A DNA stretch of 64,000 nt, from positions 1,612,001 through 1,676,000 of the forward strand of contig NZ_CP085081.1 of the NCBI RefSeq assembly GCF_023243115.1, read 5' to 3'. The stretch comes from Sediminicoccus sp. KRV36. Lineage in GTDB: Bacteria > Pseudomonadota > Alphaproteobacteria > Acetobacterales > Acetobacteraceae. The translations under genes were made by a program, and so were the position numbers. The notes beneath the pieces are model-generated. The model saw nothing but the letters and a program-made list of their open reading frames with translations, was not told where the DNA came from and searched no databases. Positions 44,117 through 53,565 of this stretch are shown here, piece after piece. Within the stretch, counting starts at the first letter, position 1. Each line of letters starts with the position of its first letter.

Positions 44117-45298
44117 TCAGAAGCGGATGCCGGTGCTCATCGTCACGCCGAACAGCCCGCGGTCCCCGGTCATGAGCTGCAGCCCGACGCCAAAGCGGGA
44201 TTCCCGCCCGGGTGCGACGAAGACGCCGAATTCCTGGAAGTTGCGGACATAGACCGGCGAACCCGCGAAGCGCGTATCCACCGCATAGCCCGAAACGGAA
44301 AGCGGAAACCCGGCCAATTGGTAATCAAGGTCCCGGTTGATGATGATGCCATTGCGGAACACCGTGTTGGCGACGTTGTAGTTGACCGAGATGCTGCCGA
44401 TACTCGCCGGGAAGGTGGAAACGTAGTTGATGGCGTTCACCACCGTCATCCGCCAGGCGTCGCCGAGGGCGAAGCGGTAGCTCGATACCATCCCCAGGCC
44501 GTAGATGCCCGAACCCGCCCCCAATTCGATGGAGCCCGCGGCGCCGACCCGGCCGGAGAACTGCATCTGCCAATCCTCGGTCACCTGCCGGCGGTAGAGC
44601 ACGCCGCCATTGGCCGCATAGGAGGTGGCCCCGCCGGAATTCGTATAGGCGAGAGGCAGGTCGAAGCTGAGGGTATCGCGCTCGGTGATGCGCCAGCTCG
44701 CGTCGATCGGCAGTGTCATATTGTAGCTGTCATACCCCGCCGCGGTGAAGCCGCCGATGCGCGCGCCGATGCCAAAGCCGCTGCCGCGCCCGGCCGAGGC
44801 ATTGGCGGCGGCGCTGAAATCCGTGACCGAAAGCTGCGTCAGCGCCGAATTGGGGCCGCCCGCCACCGGATCGATCGGCGAGGAATGGACCCCGGCGCGC
44901 AGGATGTTGTTGAGCGTGCCGGACCCCTCGCTGCCCTCCAGATAGCGCTGGAAGAGCCGCGCGCTGGCCTCACGCGTGGCGCCCTGGAAGGTGCGGTCCA
45001 GCCCGGCGACCGGGATTTGCACGCGCAGCGCGGGGGAATTGGCGGCGTAGCTCGCCACCCCCTGGATGCCGCGGATATTCATGTCGGCGGTGGCCGGGGA
45101 GTTGGGGGTGTAGCTCCCCGCCACGCTGTTCAGCGCATTGCCGGACAGCGCATCCACGATGCCCTGAACTGTCGAGAAACCCCGCTGGCCGGTCTGGCCA
45201 TCCACGTTGTAGTTGATCTCGATATTGTCCCGGGCTTGAGCCGCGCCGTTCGCAAGGCACATCACAAGGCATGTTACCGTCCAACCGTGCGGTCGCAT
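44117..45298 (-). CDS. Probable outer membrane beta-barrel protein
   Basis: A 393-residue protein with a signal peptide (1-21, ending AQA). The C-terminal half shows alternating amphipathic strands with aromatic residues, and the chain ends GIRF, a typical outer membrane terminus. GGAAG is six bases before the ATG at 45298. I recognise no characterised family; it may be an autotransporter- or porin-like barrel with a 150-residue N-terminal domain. It follows a TctC gene on the same strand by 83 bp. Confidence 0.7.
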   Translation of the reverse strand: MRPHGWTVTCLVMCLANGAAQARDNIEINYNVDGQTGQRGFSTVQGIVDALSGNALNSVAGSYTPNSPATADMNIRGIQGVASYAANSPALRVQIPVAGLDRTFQGATREASARLFQRYLEGSEGSGTLNNILRAGVHSSPIDPVAGGPNSALTQLSVTDFSAAANASAGRGSGFGIGARIGGFTAAGYDSYNMTLPIDASWRITERDTLSFDLPLAYTNSGGATSYAANGGVLYRRQVTEDWQMQFSGRVGAAGSIELGAGSGIYGLGMVSSYRFALGDAWRMTVVNAINYVSTFPASIGSISVNYNVANTVFRNGIIINRDLDYQLAGFPLSVSGYAVDTRFAGSPVYVRNFQEFGVFVAPGRESRFGVGLQLMTGDRGLFGVTMSTGIRF

Positions 45299-45381
45299 CA
45301 GAACTTCCCCCAGCAATTATTTTGCTTGAGGGAGTTGGTTCTTGATCGTCACGATTTGTCAACAAAAATGGAGCAATCCGT

Positions 45382-46329
45382 TCAGTCGGGTTGCATCCCG
45401 GTACGGCGGATCAGGGGCGCCCAGCGGGCGGCATCCTCGCGCAGCTTGGCGGCCAGTGCCTCCGGGGGGGCGTCCACCGGCTCGATCCCCAGGGCGGCCA
45501 GGCGCTCGCGCAGCTCCGGATGGCGCAGCACCTCGCCCACGGCCTGGTTCAGGCGGGCGATGAGGGCGGGGTCCGTCGCGCGCGGCGCCACCAGCCCGTG
45601 CCAGCCGGCGACGGCGATGTTGGCGAGCCCGGCCTCGGCCAGGGTCGGCACCTCGGGTAGGGCCTGGGTGCGCGCGCCGGTCGAGACGGCGAGGCCGCGC
45701 AGACGCCCGGCCTGCACATGCTGCGTCACCGCGCCGATATTGATCATCACCCCCTGGAGCGAGCCGCCCAGCAGGTCATTCACCGCGAGCGCGCCGCCGC
45801 GATAGGGCGCATGGGTCCAGCGGGTCTCGGTCGCCTGCTGGAGCAGTTCGATCAGCAGATGGGCCAGGCTGCCATTGCCCGGCGTGCCGATGGCCACCGG
45901 GTTGCGGCGGCTGAAGGCGACGAAATCCTCCAGCCGGGCGGCGGGGAAATCCGACCGGACGACGAGGATCTGCGGCACCGAGGTCGCTTGCGCCACGGCG
46001 GCGAAATCCTCCACCGGATCAAAGGAGAGCCGGCGGAACAGCCCCTTGTTGATGGACAGGCTGTCCGAGCCGGCAATCAGCGTCAGCCCATCCGGCCGCG
46101 CGCGCGCCCCCATCTCATAGCCGATATTGCTGCCGGCGCCGGGGTGGTTCTCCACCACGACATTCTGCCCGAGCACCGGCCCCAGATGCCGGGCGATGAG
46201 GCGGGCGACGATATCCTGGCTGCCGCCGGGTGCGACGGGGACGATCAGGCGGATGGGCCGGTCGGCCTGCGCGCTGGCGAGTGTGGGCAGCGCGAGGGCC
46301 GGGAGGGCGAGGAGGTGGCGGCGATTCAT
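45382..46329 (-). CDS. TctC/Bug family periplasmic solute-binding protein
   Basis: A 315-residue extracytoplasmic binding protein of the tripartite tricarboxylate transporter family. It has a signal peptide with twin Arg (MNRRHLLALPALALPTLASA) and the conserved start RPIRLIVPVAPGGSQDIVAR. The ligand is probably a carboxylate. No TctA/TctB membrane genes lie nearby, so it is an orphan receptor. GGAGA is well placed for the ATG at 46329. Confidence 0.9.
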   Translation of the reverse strand: MNRRHLLALPALALPTLASAQADRPIRLIVPVAPGGSQDIVARLIARHLGPVLGQNVVVENHPGAGSNIGYEMGARARPDGLTLIAGSDSLSINKGLFRRLSFDPVEDFAAVAQATSVPQILVVRSDFPAARLEDFVAFSRRNPVAIGTPGNGSLAHLLIELLQQATETRWTHAPYRGGALAVNDLLGGSLQGVMINIGAVTQHVQAGRLRGLAVSTGARTQALPEVPTLAEAGLANIAVAGWHGLVAPRATDPALIARLNQAVGEVLRHPELRERLAALGIEPVDAPPEALAAKLREDAARWAPLIRRTGMQPD

Positions 46330-46403
46330 GTTGGGATTCTCCATATGTCTGAGGGATTGGCGGGGCTGCAATTCCGCAGACATCGGGCCGGGGATGAAAT
46401 TAA

Positions 46404-46463
46404 CACGATCATGATTTGTGATATGTGGATTTATCCGGCGTAGGTCAACGTAAATTGATCGTG
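46404..46463. promoter_or_regulatory. AT-rich divergent promoter region with 8-bp inverted sites
   Basis: CACGATCA (46404-46411) and TGATCGTG (46456-46463) are exact reverse complements 44 bp apart in an AT-rich island between the TctC gene and cysK. They could be paired half-sites for a regulator of either gene. No factor can be named. Confidence 0.4.
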
Positions 46464-46560
46464 AAATAGGTGGGAATTTCGCATGATTTCCCCGCGTCCC
46501 GCGCATTGCTCCGGATCAAACTCTTGTTTCACGCCCGGCGCAGGCTGATATCCTCCCTCC

Positions 46561-47580
46561 ATGAACGCCATTTCCCCGACCCCCGTCGCCGGCCTCATCG
46601 GCGCCATCGGCCAGACGCCCCTGATCCGCCTGGCCCGCGCCAGCGCCGCCACGGGATGCGACATCCTCGGCAAGGCGGAATTCATGAATCCCGGCGGCTC
46701 GGTGAAGGACCGCGCGGCGCTGGCCATCATCGAGGGGGCGGAGGCGCGCGGTGAATTGCGGCCGGGCGGGGTGATCGTCGAGGGCACGGCGGGGAATACC
46801 GGCATCGGCCTCACGCTTGTGGGCAATGCGCGCGGCTATCGCAGCGTCATCGTCATGCCGGAGACGCAGAGCCAGGAAAAGATCGATTTTCTCCGCATGA
46901 TCGGCGCCGATCTGCGGCTCATTCCCGCCAAGCCCTACAAGGATCCAGGCAACTACGTGCATGTCTCCCGCCGCCTGGCCGAGGAGATGAACGCAGCCAC
47001 CCCGGGCTCGGCCGTCTGGGCCAATCAATTCGACAATCTGGACAATCGCGAGGGGCATCGCCGCACCACGGGGGCCGAGATCATTCTCCAGGCCGGCGGG
47101 CGGGTGGATGGCTTCACCTGCGCCTGCGGCACGGGCGGCACCCTGGCCGGCATCGCCCTGGCGCTGAAGGCGCATGATGCGACGACGCGGGTGGTTCTGG
47201 CCGACCCGATGGGCTCGGCGCTGTATGCCTGGCGCAAGACCGGCACGCCGGTGATGAGCGAGGGCGGTTCCATCACCGAGGGCATCGGCCAGTCCCGCGT
47301 GCCCGGCAATCTGGAAGGTGCCCCCATTGATGACGCGATCCAGGTGACGGATGCGGAAGCGCTGGAACAGGTCTTCGACCTGACGCTGCATGAGGGGCTG
47401 TGCATCGGCGGCTCGGCCGGCATCAATGTCGCGGCCGCGGTGAAGCTGGCGCGGATGATGGGGCCGGGCCACCGCATCGTCACCATCCTGTGCGATGGCG
47501 GGGCGCGCTATCAGTCCAAGCTGTTCAACCCGGAATTCCTTCGGTCCAAGGGGCTGCCCGTGCCAGGCTGGCTTGCATGA
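46561..47580 (+). CDS. cysK: Cysteine synthase A
   Basis: A 339-residue PLP enzyme that makes cysteine from O-acetylserine and sulfide. The PLP Lys is K49 in [18 protein letters not shown] is the phosphate/substrate loop. It is slightly longer than classical CysK at the C terminus. Its stop overlaps the start of the serine acetyltransferase gene, so both steps of cysteine synthesis are coupled. Confidence 0.93.
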   Translation: MNAISPTPVAGLIGAIGQTPLIRLARASAATGCDILGKAEFMNPGGSVKDRAALAIIEGAEARGELRPGGVIVEGTAGNTGIGLTLVGNARGYRSVIVMPETQSQEKIDFLRMIGADLRLIPAKPYKDPGNYVHVSRRLAEEMNAATPGSAVWANQFDNLDNREGHRRTTGAEIILQAGGRVDGFTCACGTGGTLAGIALALKAHDATTRVVLADPMGSALYAWRKTGTPVMSEGGSITEGIGQSRVPGNLEGAPIDDAIQVTDAEALEQVFDLTLHEGLCIGGSAGINVAAAVKLARMMGPGHRIVTILCDGGARYQSKLFNPEFLRSKGLPVPGWLA

Positions 47581-48221
47581 ATCTTGAGATCATCGAACTC
47601 GGCCGCTCCATCCGCGAGCGTGATCCGGCGCGGCCCTCCTGGCCGGAGGTCATCTTCTCCTATCCCGGGCTGCATGCAGTGCTGTGGCACCGGCTGGCGC
47701 ATGGGCTCTGGGGCCTCGGCCTGCGCGGCCTCGGGCGCTTCACCTCGCATCTGGGGCGGATGCTGACGGGCATCGAGATCCATCCCGGCGCCCAGATCGG
47801 CCGGCGGTTGTTCATTGACCACGGGATGGGTGTCGTGATCGGCGAAACGGCGACCATCGGCGATGACGTGACCATCTATCACGGCGTGACGCTGGGCGGC
47901 CTCTCGCTCAAGGCCGGCAAGCGGCATCCGGATGTGCTGGATGGCGCCATCCTTGGCGCCGGGGCGCAGGTGCTGGGGCCGATCACGGTGGGGCGTGGCG
48001 CGCGGGTGGGCGCCAATGCGGTCGCCGTCGCTTCGGTGCCGGATGGCACCACGGTGGTCGGCATTCCGGCCCGCTGCTCGGGCCCCGATTGCCCGGAGAC
48101 CATCACCGTGGGCTACGGCCTGCCCGCGCAGGAAATCGACCCGGTGGGCGAGCGACTTGCCGCTTTGGAGAGCGAAATGCGCGCGCTGCGCGTCACGCTG
48201 GAGCAGCGCCGGGCCGGTTGA
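47577..48221 (+). CDS. cysE: Serine O-acetyltransferase
   Basis: A 214-residue left-handed beta-helix acetyltransferase that makes O-acetylserine from serine and acetyl-CoA. Hexapeptide repeats run from [18 protein letters not shown] to the ARVGANAV region, including [11 protein letters not shown]. It is the short (EpsC-like) form without the long N-terminal domain of enteric CysE. It overlaps cysK by 4 nt. Confidence 0.92.
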   Translation: MNLEIIELGRSIRERDPARPSWPEVIFSYPGLHAVLWHRLAHGLWGLGLRGLGRFTSHLGRMLTGIEIHPGAQIGRRLFIDHGMGVVIGETATIGDDVTIYHGVTLGGLSLKAGKRHPDVLDGAILGAGAQVLGPITVGRGARVGANAVAVASVPDGTTVVGIPARCSGPDCPETITVGYGLPAQEIDPVGERLAALESEMRALRVTLEQRRAG

Positions 48222-48302
48222 TCGCTGCCGCCCATGAATTTCTGGTGATCCCTTGCCCAGGGAAGGCTAACCTGTTCTCCGCATTCAGGAGATCCCGTCA
48301 CC

Positions 48303-49289
48303 GTGACAGCCCGCTTCACCCGCCGCGCAGCCTTAGCCGGCGCCAGCCTTCTGCCCGCCGCTGCCCTGGCTCAGCCTGCCGTGGCTCAGCCGGCCTGGCC
48401 GACGCGCCCGGTTCGAATCATCGTGCCCTTCGCGCCTGGCGGCTCGGTGGACACCATGGCGCGCGCCATCGCCGCCCGCATGGCCGAGCGGACCGGCCAG
48501 ACCGTGACGGTCGAAAATCGCGCCGGCGCCAATGGCACGGTGGGTGGCATCGCCGTCTCCCAGGCGGCGCCGGATGGCTACACGCTGCTGGTCTCGGCCT
48601 CGGTGCAGACCATTGCGCGGCTGGTGATGCGCGCCCCGGGCTATGACCCGCTGACCGACCTCAAGCCCATCGCCCGCACGGGTGAGGGGCCTTGCCTCAT
48701 GGCCATCAACCCCTCCCGCCCGCAAACCACCATGGCCGAGGTGGCGGCCGCCATGCGCGCCAATCCGCGCGACTGGTCGGCCGGCGTGTCGGCCCTGGGT
48801 TCGGCCGGGCATCTGGCCTCGATCGAATTCGTCCGGCAGGTGGGTGCCGATGTGACCTTCGTGCCGTATCGCGGCACCTCGCCCATCCTGGTGGATCTGA
48901 TGGGCGGGCGGCTTGGGCTGAACACCGACCCGATGCTGGCCATGCTGCCGCCGGTGCGGGCCGGCAGCCTGCGCGGCATCGCCCTCACGGCCCCGCGGCG
49001 CAACCCGGCCGCACCCGATATCCCCACCACGGCCGAAGCCGGCTTCCCGAGCGTGGATGCGCATTCCTGGTGGGCCATCTGGGCGCCGCCGCGCGTGCCC
49101 GAGGCCATCGCCGCCCGCATCGCAGCCGAGGTGGAGGCCATCATGGGCGAGGAAGCGATCCGCACGCGGCTTTCGGGCCTGGGCATCGTGCCGCTCTTCG
49201 AGGCTGGCGCCGCGCTGGACAGCTATATCGCGCGGGATTTCGACAAGGCGCAGGCACTGCTGCGCCTGGCGCGCGTCGAGCCGGAATAG
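48303..49289 (+). CDS. TctC/Bug family periplasmic solute-binding protein
   Basis: A 328-residue binding protein with an N-terminal export signal (twin Arg in FTRRAALAGASLLP, ending AQPAVAQ) and the family start RPVRIIVPFAPGGSVDTMAR. The start is GTG at 48303 with AGGAG 11 bases upstream. No TctAB genes are beside it. It may share transcription with cysK-cysE, 81 bp upstream. Confidence 0.9.
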   Translation: MTARFTRRAALAGASLLPAAALAQPAVAQPAWPTRPVRIIVPFAPGGSVDTMARAIAARMAERTGQTVTVENRAGANGTVGGIAVSQAAPDGYTLLVSASVQTIARLVMRAPGYDPLTDLKPIARTGEGPCLMAINPSRPQTTMAEVAAAMRANPRDWSAGVSALGSAGHLASIEFVRQVGADVTFVPYRGTSPILVDLMGGRLGLNTDPMLAMLPPVRAGSLRGIALTAPRRNPAAPDIPTTAEAGFPSVDAHSWWAIWAPPRVPEAIAARIAAEVEAIMGEEAIRTRLSGLGIVPLFEAGAALDSYIARDFDKAQALLRLARVEPE

Positions 49290-49343
49290 GCCGCGCGGCG
49301 GGGTTGCGATCGCGCGCGAGGGAACACCTCCGCGCGGTGGGAT

Positions 49344-49390
49344 CGAGGGGCCAGCCCCTCGAGCTCCCCGGCAGGAAACCGGTTTCCTGC
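49344..49390. repeat. Dispersed palindromic element, copy A
   Basis: Two hairpins lie in a row: CGAGGGGC-CA-GCCCCTCG (49344-49361) and the perfect palindrome GCAGGAAACCGGTTTCCTGC (49371-49390), followed by ACCTTCGATC. A degenerate further hairpin may follow near 49427-49449. It fills the convergent gap between a TctC gene and the TRAP permease gene. The same module recurs at three other places in the window. Confidence 0.92.
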
Positions 49391-49514
49391 ACCTTCGATC
49401 AGGTGAAGCGCCAGGCGCGGGAGGCGGTGAAAACCACGGGGACGTTCACGCTGGTCGGGGAGCGTGACGGGGCAGAGCGCTCTCAGCTTTTGTTGGCTCA
49501 GCGGCCTGCTGGCG

Positions 49515-50780
49515 CTAACGCACCAGGTAGAGCGTCAGCACCGGAAAAATGCTGAGGAGGACCAGCACCACCGCCGTGGTGATGCAATAGGGGATGGTCC
49601 AGAGGAAGATCTCGCCGGGCTTCATCTTCGTCACGGCCGCCGCGATGAACAGCGCGATGCCGACCGGCGGTGACACCAGCCCCAGCACCAGGTTGATCGA
49701 GACGACCACGCCGAAATGCACGGGATCAATCCCGTAGATGTCGGTGGCGATGGGCAGCAGGATCGGCACCACCATGATCAGGCCGGGAATGCCGTCAATC
49801 ACCGTGCCGATCACCAGCAGGATGACGTTCACCAGCAGCATGAAGGAGATGGGGCCGGTCGCGATGGTCTGCATCCAGGCGGCGATATCCTGCGGCACCT
49901 TGCCGAAGGTCAGCACCCAGCCAAAGACCGCCGCCGTCGCCACCATGAACAGCACCACGGCCGCGTTGCGCCCCGCCGCCAGCAGCATGCGCGGCAAATC
50001 CCGGTCATGGAATTCGCGCGTGACGAACCGCCCGATCAGATAGGCCGCGACGCAGGCGACGGCAGCACTCTCGGTTGCGGTCGCTATTCCGGTGGTGATG
50101 CTGCCGATGATGACCAGCGGGATCAGCAGCGGCATGCCGCCATCGCGCAGCAGCTTGAAGCGATCGGGCCAGGTGAGGGGGCGCGGCGTGGGAAAGGGGC
50201 TGATGAGGCCGACGACGAAGATCACCAGGAAGAAGCCCGCCGTCATCATCAGCCCGGGGATGATGCCGGCCAGGAACATGTCACCCGTGGCCACGCGCGC
50301 CAGCACCGCATAGACCACGAACATCATCGAGGGCGGGATGATCGGCGCGAGCAGGCCGGCCGAGGCGGTGGTGGCGACGGAGAAGCGGCGGTCATAGCCC
50401 TCGCGGTCCATCTCGGGGACGATGACGCGGCTCATGATGGCGATCTGTGCTGCGGCCGAACCCAGGATGCTGGCCATCAGCGCATTGGCCAGCACGTTGA
50501 TATAGGCAAGCCCGCCACGCACCGTGCCGACAAAGGCGCGCGCGAGGCCGATGAGGCGCGTGGTGATGCCGGCACCGTTCATCACCTCGCCCAGCATGAG
50601 AAACAGCGGGATGGCGAGCAGGCCGTAATTCTCGACACCGCCGAACATCTGGATCGGGTAGGAGCCGAGCAGCACCTGGTTGTTGCTGGCGAAGATATAG
50701 GCCGCCGCCGAGAGGGCGAGCACGATGCCGATCGGAGCACCAATGAACAGCAACCCGGCGAAGGCGATGCCGGTGATCAA
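49515..50780 (-). CDS. dctM: TRAP transporter large permease subunit (DctM type)
   Basis: A 421-residue membrane protein with about 12 helices, the ion-coupled transport subunit of a TRAP system. Family motifs include GGVENYGLLAIPLFLMLGEVM and APIIPPSMMFVVYA. The start is TTG at 50780, overlapping the small-permease stop (TTGA), with AGGAGG nine bases upstream. A longer reading frame upstream lies inside the small permease gene and is not used. The substrate is an unknown organic acid. Confidence 0.9.
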   Translation of the reverse strand: MITGIAFAGLLFIGAPIGIVLALSAAAYIFASNNQVLLGSYPIQMFGGVENYGLLAIPLFLMLGEVMNGAGITTRLIGLARAFVGTVRGGLAYINVLANALMASILGSAAAQIAIMSRVIVPEMDREGYDRRFSVATTASAGLLAPIIPPSMMFVVYAVLARVATGDMFLAGIIPGLMMTAGFFLVIFVVGLISPFPTPRPLTWPDRFKLLRDGGMPLLIPLVIIGSITTGIATATESAAVACVAAYLIGRFVTREFHDRDLPRMLLAAGRNAAVVLFMVATAAVFGWVLTFGKVPQDIAAWMQTIATGPISFMLLVNVILLVIGTVIDGIPGLIMVVPILLPIATDIYGIDPVHFGVVVSINLVLGLVSPPVGIALFIAAAVTKMKPGEIFLWTIPYCITTAVVLVLLSIFPVLTLYLVR

Positions 50781-51340
50781 ATCTCGGCCTCCTGCCGCTC
50801 GGCGAAGGCTTCGCCCGAGAACATGGCCACCACATCCTCCACCAGGTTGGCGGTGGCATGCACGGTGGTGGTGAGCGAGAACCAGGGCATCACCAGGAAG
50901 AAGGGCCATTTGGGCAGGCCGACCGTGGTGGGGCGCTCCATGTAGATGCCGTTGAAATTCACCTCGAAGAAGACCTGGAGGTTCCAGCCGCTGGCGATCA
51001 GCGTCGGCAGGTCGAACCACCACCAGCACAGCACCAGCATCAGCACGCCGAAGCCCAGCACGAGCGCATCCACGAGGACGCGCGCCAGATGCCGCAGGCG
51101 GCTGGGCAATGGGTCGGTCAGCAATGTGACGGCGAAATCCATGCGCTGGTGGACCAGCAGCGAGGCGCCGATGAAACAGCCCCAGACCATCGCGAAGACC
51201 GCCGCCTCATCCACCCAGAAGAGGGAATAGTTCAGGCTGCGGGTGACGACGTTGAGCAGGACGAGGCCGAGGACGAGGGCCATGCAGAGGACCAGGGCGC
51301 CGCGCTCAAAGGACGCAACAGCAAGGCTGAGCCGGCGCAT
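50777..51340 (-). CDS. dctQ: TRAP transporter small permease subunit (DctQ type)
   Basis: A 187-residue membrane protein with four helices (near 12-32, 48-66, 88-108 and 138-158), typical of DctQ. FWVDEAAVFAMVWGCFIGA is family-like. The ATG at 51340 begins the first helix; an upstream extension would read through the palindromic element and is rejected. It is coupled to dctM. Confidence 0.85.
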   Translation of the reverse strand: MRRLSLAVASFERGALVLCMALVLGLVLLNVVTRSLNYSLFWVDEAAVFAMVWGCFIGASLLVHQRMDFAVTLLTDPLPSRLRHLARVLVDALVLGFGVLMLVLCWWWFDLPTLIASGWNLQVFFEVNFNGIYMERPTTVGLPKWPFFLVMPWFSLTTTVHATANLVEDVVAMFSGEAFAERQEAEI

Positions 51341-51402
51341 CAGGTGAATTGCCGAAGGGCTTTGCCCCTGGACGTCCCCTGCACCCGCATTTTGACGAAG
51401 GT

Positions 51403-51455
51403 GCAGGAAACTGAGTTTCCTGCTGGGGGAGCGCGAGGGGGCAAAGCCCCCTCGC
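51403..51455. repeat. Dispersed palindromic element, copy B, inside the TRAP operon
   Basis: Hairpins GCAGGAAACT-G-AGTTTCCTGC (51403-51423) and GCGAGGGGGC-AAA-GCCCCCTCGC (51433-51455), preceded by GACGAAGGT. It is in the opposite orientation to copy A. It lies between dctP and dctQ, so transcripts of dctQM must pass through it. Confidence 0.92.
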
Positions 51456-51472
51456 ATTCAACCAAACTCACC

Positions 51473-52471
51473 TCAGCCGCGCGGATAAGCCGCGCGCAGC
51501 TGCGCCAGCGCCGGCGCCCGCGGCCCCCAGGCGCGATCGAACTGCGCCACCGCATCGCCGAAGAATTCCGGCCCCACCGGGCGGATCTGCATGTTGCTCG
51601 CGCGCAGTTGCGCACCTTGCCGCGCCTCGCGCTCCGGCATGGAATCGCAGAGCGCGTCCAGTGCCTCGCTCATCGTGCCGCGGATCAGCTCGCGATCCGC
51701 CGGGGCAAGGGTGGCGAAGACGCGCGCCGACATCAGCCCAAGTGCGGGGAAGGCGAAGTGGTTGGTCAGCAGCATCGTCTTGCAGATTTCCTGGAAGCGG
51801 TTGTTGATGATGCTCTCGAAATCGAGGTCCACACCGTCAATCTGGCCGTTGGAGAGTGCTTCGAAAATCGCCGGCAGCGGCAGTGGCGTGGGCGCCATGC
51901 CGATCAGGGTGAAGAAATCCCGCGTGGGGGCGGCGGGCGTGATGCGCACCTTCTTGCCGCGCAGATCGGCGAGGGTGGTGGTCGCGTCGCGCGTGATGAT
52001 CTGCCGCATGCCGACCATGCCATAGCGGAAGCCGACGCAGCCCGTCGCCTGCGGCAGCCCGTTCAGCAGGCCGAGCGCGATGGGCCCGCGCAGCATCGCC
52101 ACGGCAGCCTCGATATTGGGCACGATGAAGGGGGCGTGCAGCGCGCCGAAGGCATCCACGCGGTTGCTGATCTCGGAGGTCGTCAGCAGGCTCATATCCA
52201 GGGCACCGGTCTGCATCTGCTGCAGCATCGCCGCCTCATTGCCGAGCTGGCCCGAGGGAAACAGCGTGACCGTGAAGCGCCCGTTCGAGGCATCGCGAAG
52301 CCGCGTGCCCCAGGCCGTCAGCTGCTGGTTCCAGGTATGCGCGGGCGGCGTGATCAGCCCCAGGCGAAACTCGCGCGGCGCCTGGGCGCGGGCATGGTTG
52401 GCGGGCAGCGCCAAGGTGCTGGCTCCGGCCAGGGCGGCGAGGCTGGCGCGGCGGGTCAGGGAACGCGTCAT
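51473..52471 (-). CDS. dctP: TRAP transporter periplasmic solute-binding subunit (DctP type)
   Basis: A 332-residue binding protein with a Tat-like signal (SLTRRASLAALAGAS) cleaved near ARA. The mature part has the DctP features: LFPSGQLGNEAAMLQQMQTG, and an Arg in KKVRITP at the usual carboxylate site. GGAGAG lies seven bases before the ATG at 52471. It is first in the dctPQM operon. The ligand is probably an organic acid. Confidence 0.9.
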   Translation of the reverse strand: MTRSLTRRASLAALAGASTLALPANHARAQAPREFRLGLITPPAHTWNQQLTAWGTRLRDASNGRFTVTLFPSGQLGNEAAMLQQMQTGALDMSLLTTSEISNRVDAFGALHAPFIVPNIEAAVAMLRGPIALGLLNGLPQATGCVGFRYGMVGMRQIITRDATTTLADLRGKKVRITPAAPTRDFFTLIGMAPTPLPLPAIFEALSNGQIDGVDLDFESIINNRFQEICKTMLLTNHFAFPALGLMSARVFATLAPADRELIRGTMSEALDALCDSMPEREARQGAQLRASNMQIRPVGPEFFGDAVAQFDRAWGPRAPALAQLRAAYPRG

Positions 52472-52545
52472 GAAGTCTCTCCGTCCGGACGAAATGTGAT
52501 GCCAGGGATGTGCGCCAAGCATGGCAGCTTTGCAAGCCTGTGTTT

Positions 52546-53565
52546 TTATTCCACCTTGATGACAAGCTTGCCGAAATTCTCGCCCTTGAGCAGGCCGATG
52601 AAGGCGCCGGGTGCCGCCGGCAGCCCCACCACCACATCCTCACGCCAGCGCAATTGCCCGGCCCGGATCAGCCCCAGCATCACGGCGCGGAACTGGCCGT
52701 AGCGTTCCCAGCCATGGTCGCTCACGATGAAGCCCTGGATGCGCAGCCGCTTGCGCACCACGGGGCCCAGATTGGGGCCGGCCGGCGCACCGGCGGCATC
52801 GGCACCGGGGGCGATGTTGTATTGCGAGATCATCCCACACATCACCATCCGGCCGAAATCGCGCAGGCGGGGAAACACCGCCGCCTGCACATGGCCGCCG
52901 ACATTCTCCCAATAGACGTCCACGCCATCGGGGCAGGCGGCGTCAAGCTGCGCGTTCAGGTCGCCGCGGTGGTCCAGGCAATCATCGAAGCCCAGCTCCT
53001 CCTTCACGAAGGCGCATTTGGCCGCACCGCCCGCAATGCCGATCACGCGGCAGCCACGCGCCTTGGCGATCTGCCCGGCCACCTGGCCCACGGCACCCGA
53101 GGCCGCGCTGATCACCACCGTCTCACCGGCCTTGGGCTCGCCGATATCCTCCAGCCCCACCCAGGCGGTGAGGCCGGGCATACCGAGCACGCCCAGATTG
53201 GCCGAGAGCGGCACCTCCCCCACATCCACCCGGCGCAGGCGCCCGCCATCCATCACGCAGAAGCGCTGCCAGCCTTGCCCGCCCATTACCGTATCGCCGG
53301 GCGCGAAGCTCGGATCATCCGAGGCGACGACCTCGCCCACCGTGGCCCCTTCCATCACCGCGCCGAGCTCGACGGGCTTGGCGTAGCTTTTCGCGTCGCT
53401 CATCCGGCCGCGCATATAGGGATCGAGGCTGAGGAAGCGGTTGCGCACCAGCACCTGGCCGCGGCCGGGCAGGGGGACGGGGCGTTCCACCACCTCGAAA
53501 TCCTCGGCCACGGGCTCGCCCACGGGGCGGCGTTTCAGCAGCACCTGGAGGTTGTTTTCACTCAT
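52546..53565 (-). CDS. NADP-dependent oxidoreductase (CurA/PTGR-like MDR family)
   Basis: A 339-residue medium-chain reductase of the zinc-free leukotriene B4 dehydrogenase/CurA group. FLSLDPYMRGRM near residues 44-55 and the nucleotide motif AASGAVGQVAGQIAK are diagnostic. It should reduce activated C=C bonds of enones with NADPH. The start overlaps the AroKB stop by 4 nt, so it is in that operon. Confidence 0.9.
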   Translation of the reverse strand: MSENNLQVLLKRRPVGEPVAEDFEVVERPVPLPGRGQVLVRNRFLSLDPYMRGRMSDAKSYAKPVELGAVMEGATVGEVVASDDPSFAPGDTVMGGQGWQRFCVMDGGRLRRVDVGEVPLSANLGVLGMPGLTAWVGLEDIGEPKAGETVVISAASGAVGQVAGQIAKARGCRVIGIAGGAAKCAFVKEELGFDDCLDHRGDLNAQLDAACPDGVDVYWENVGGHVQAAVFPRLRDFGRMVMCGMISQYNIAPGADAAGAPAGPNLGPVVRKRLRIQGFIVSDHGWERYGQFRAVMLGLIRAGQLRWREDVVVGLPAAPGAFIGLLKGENFGKLVIKVE

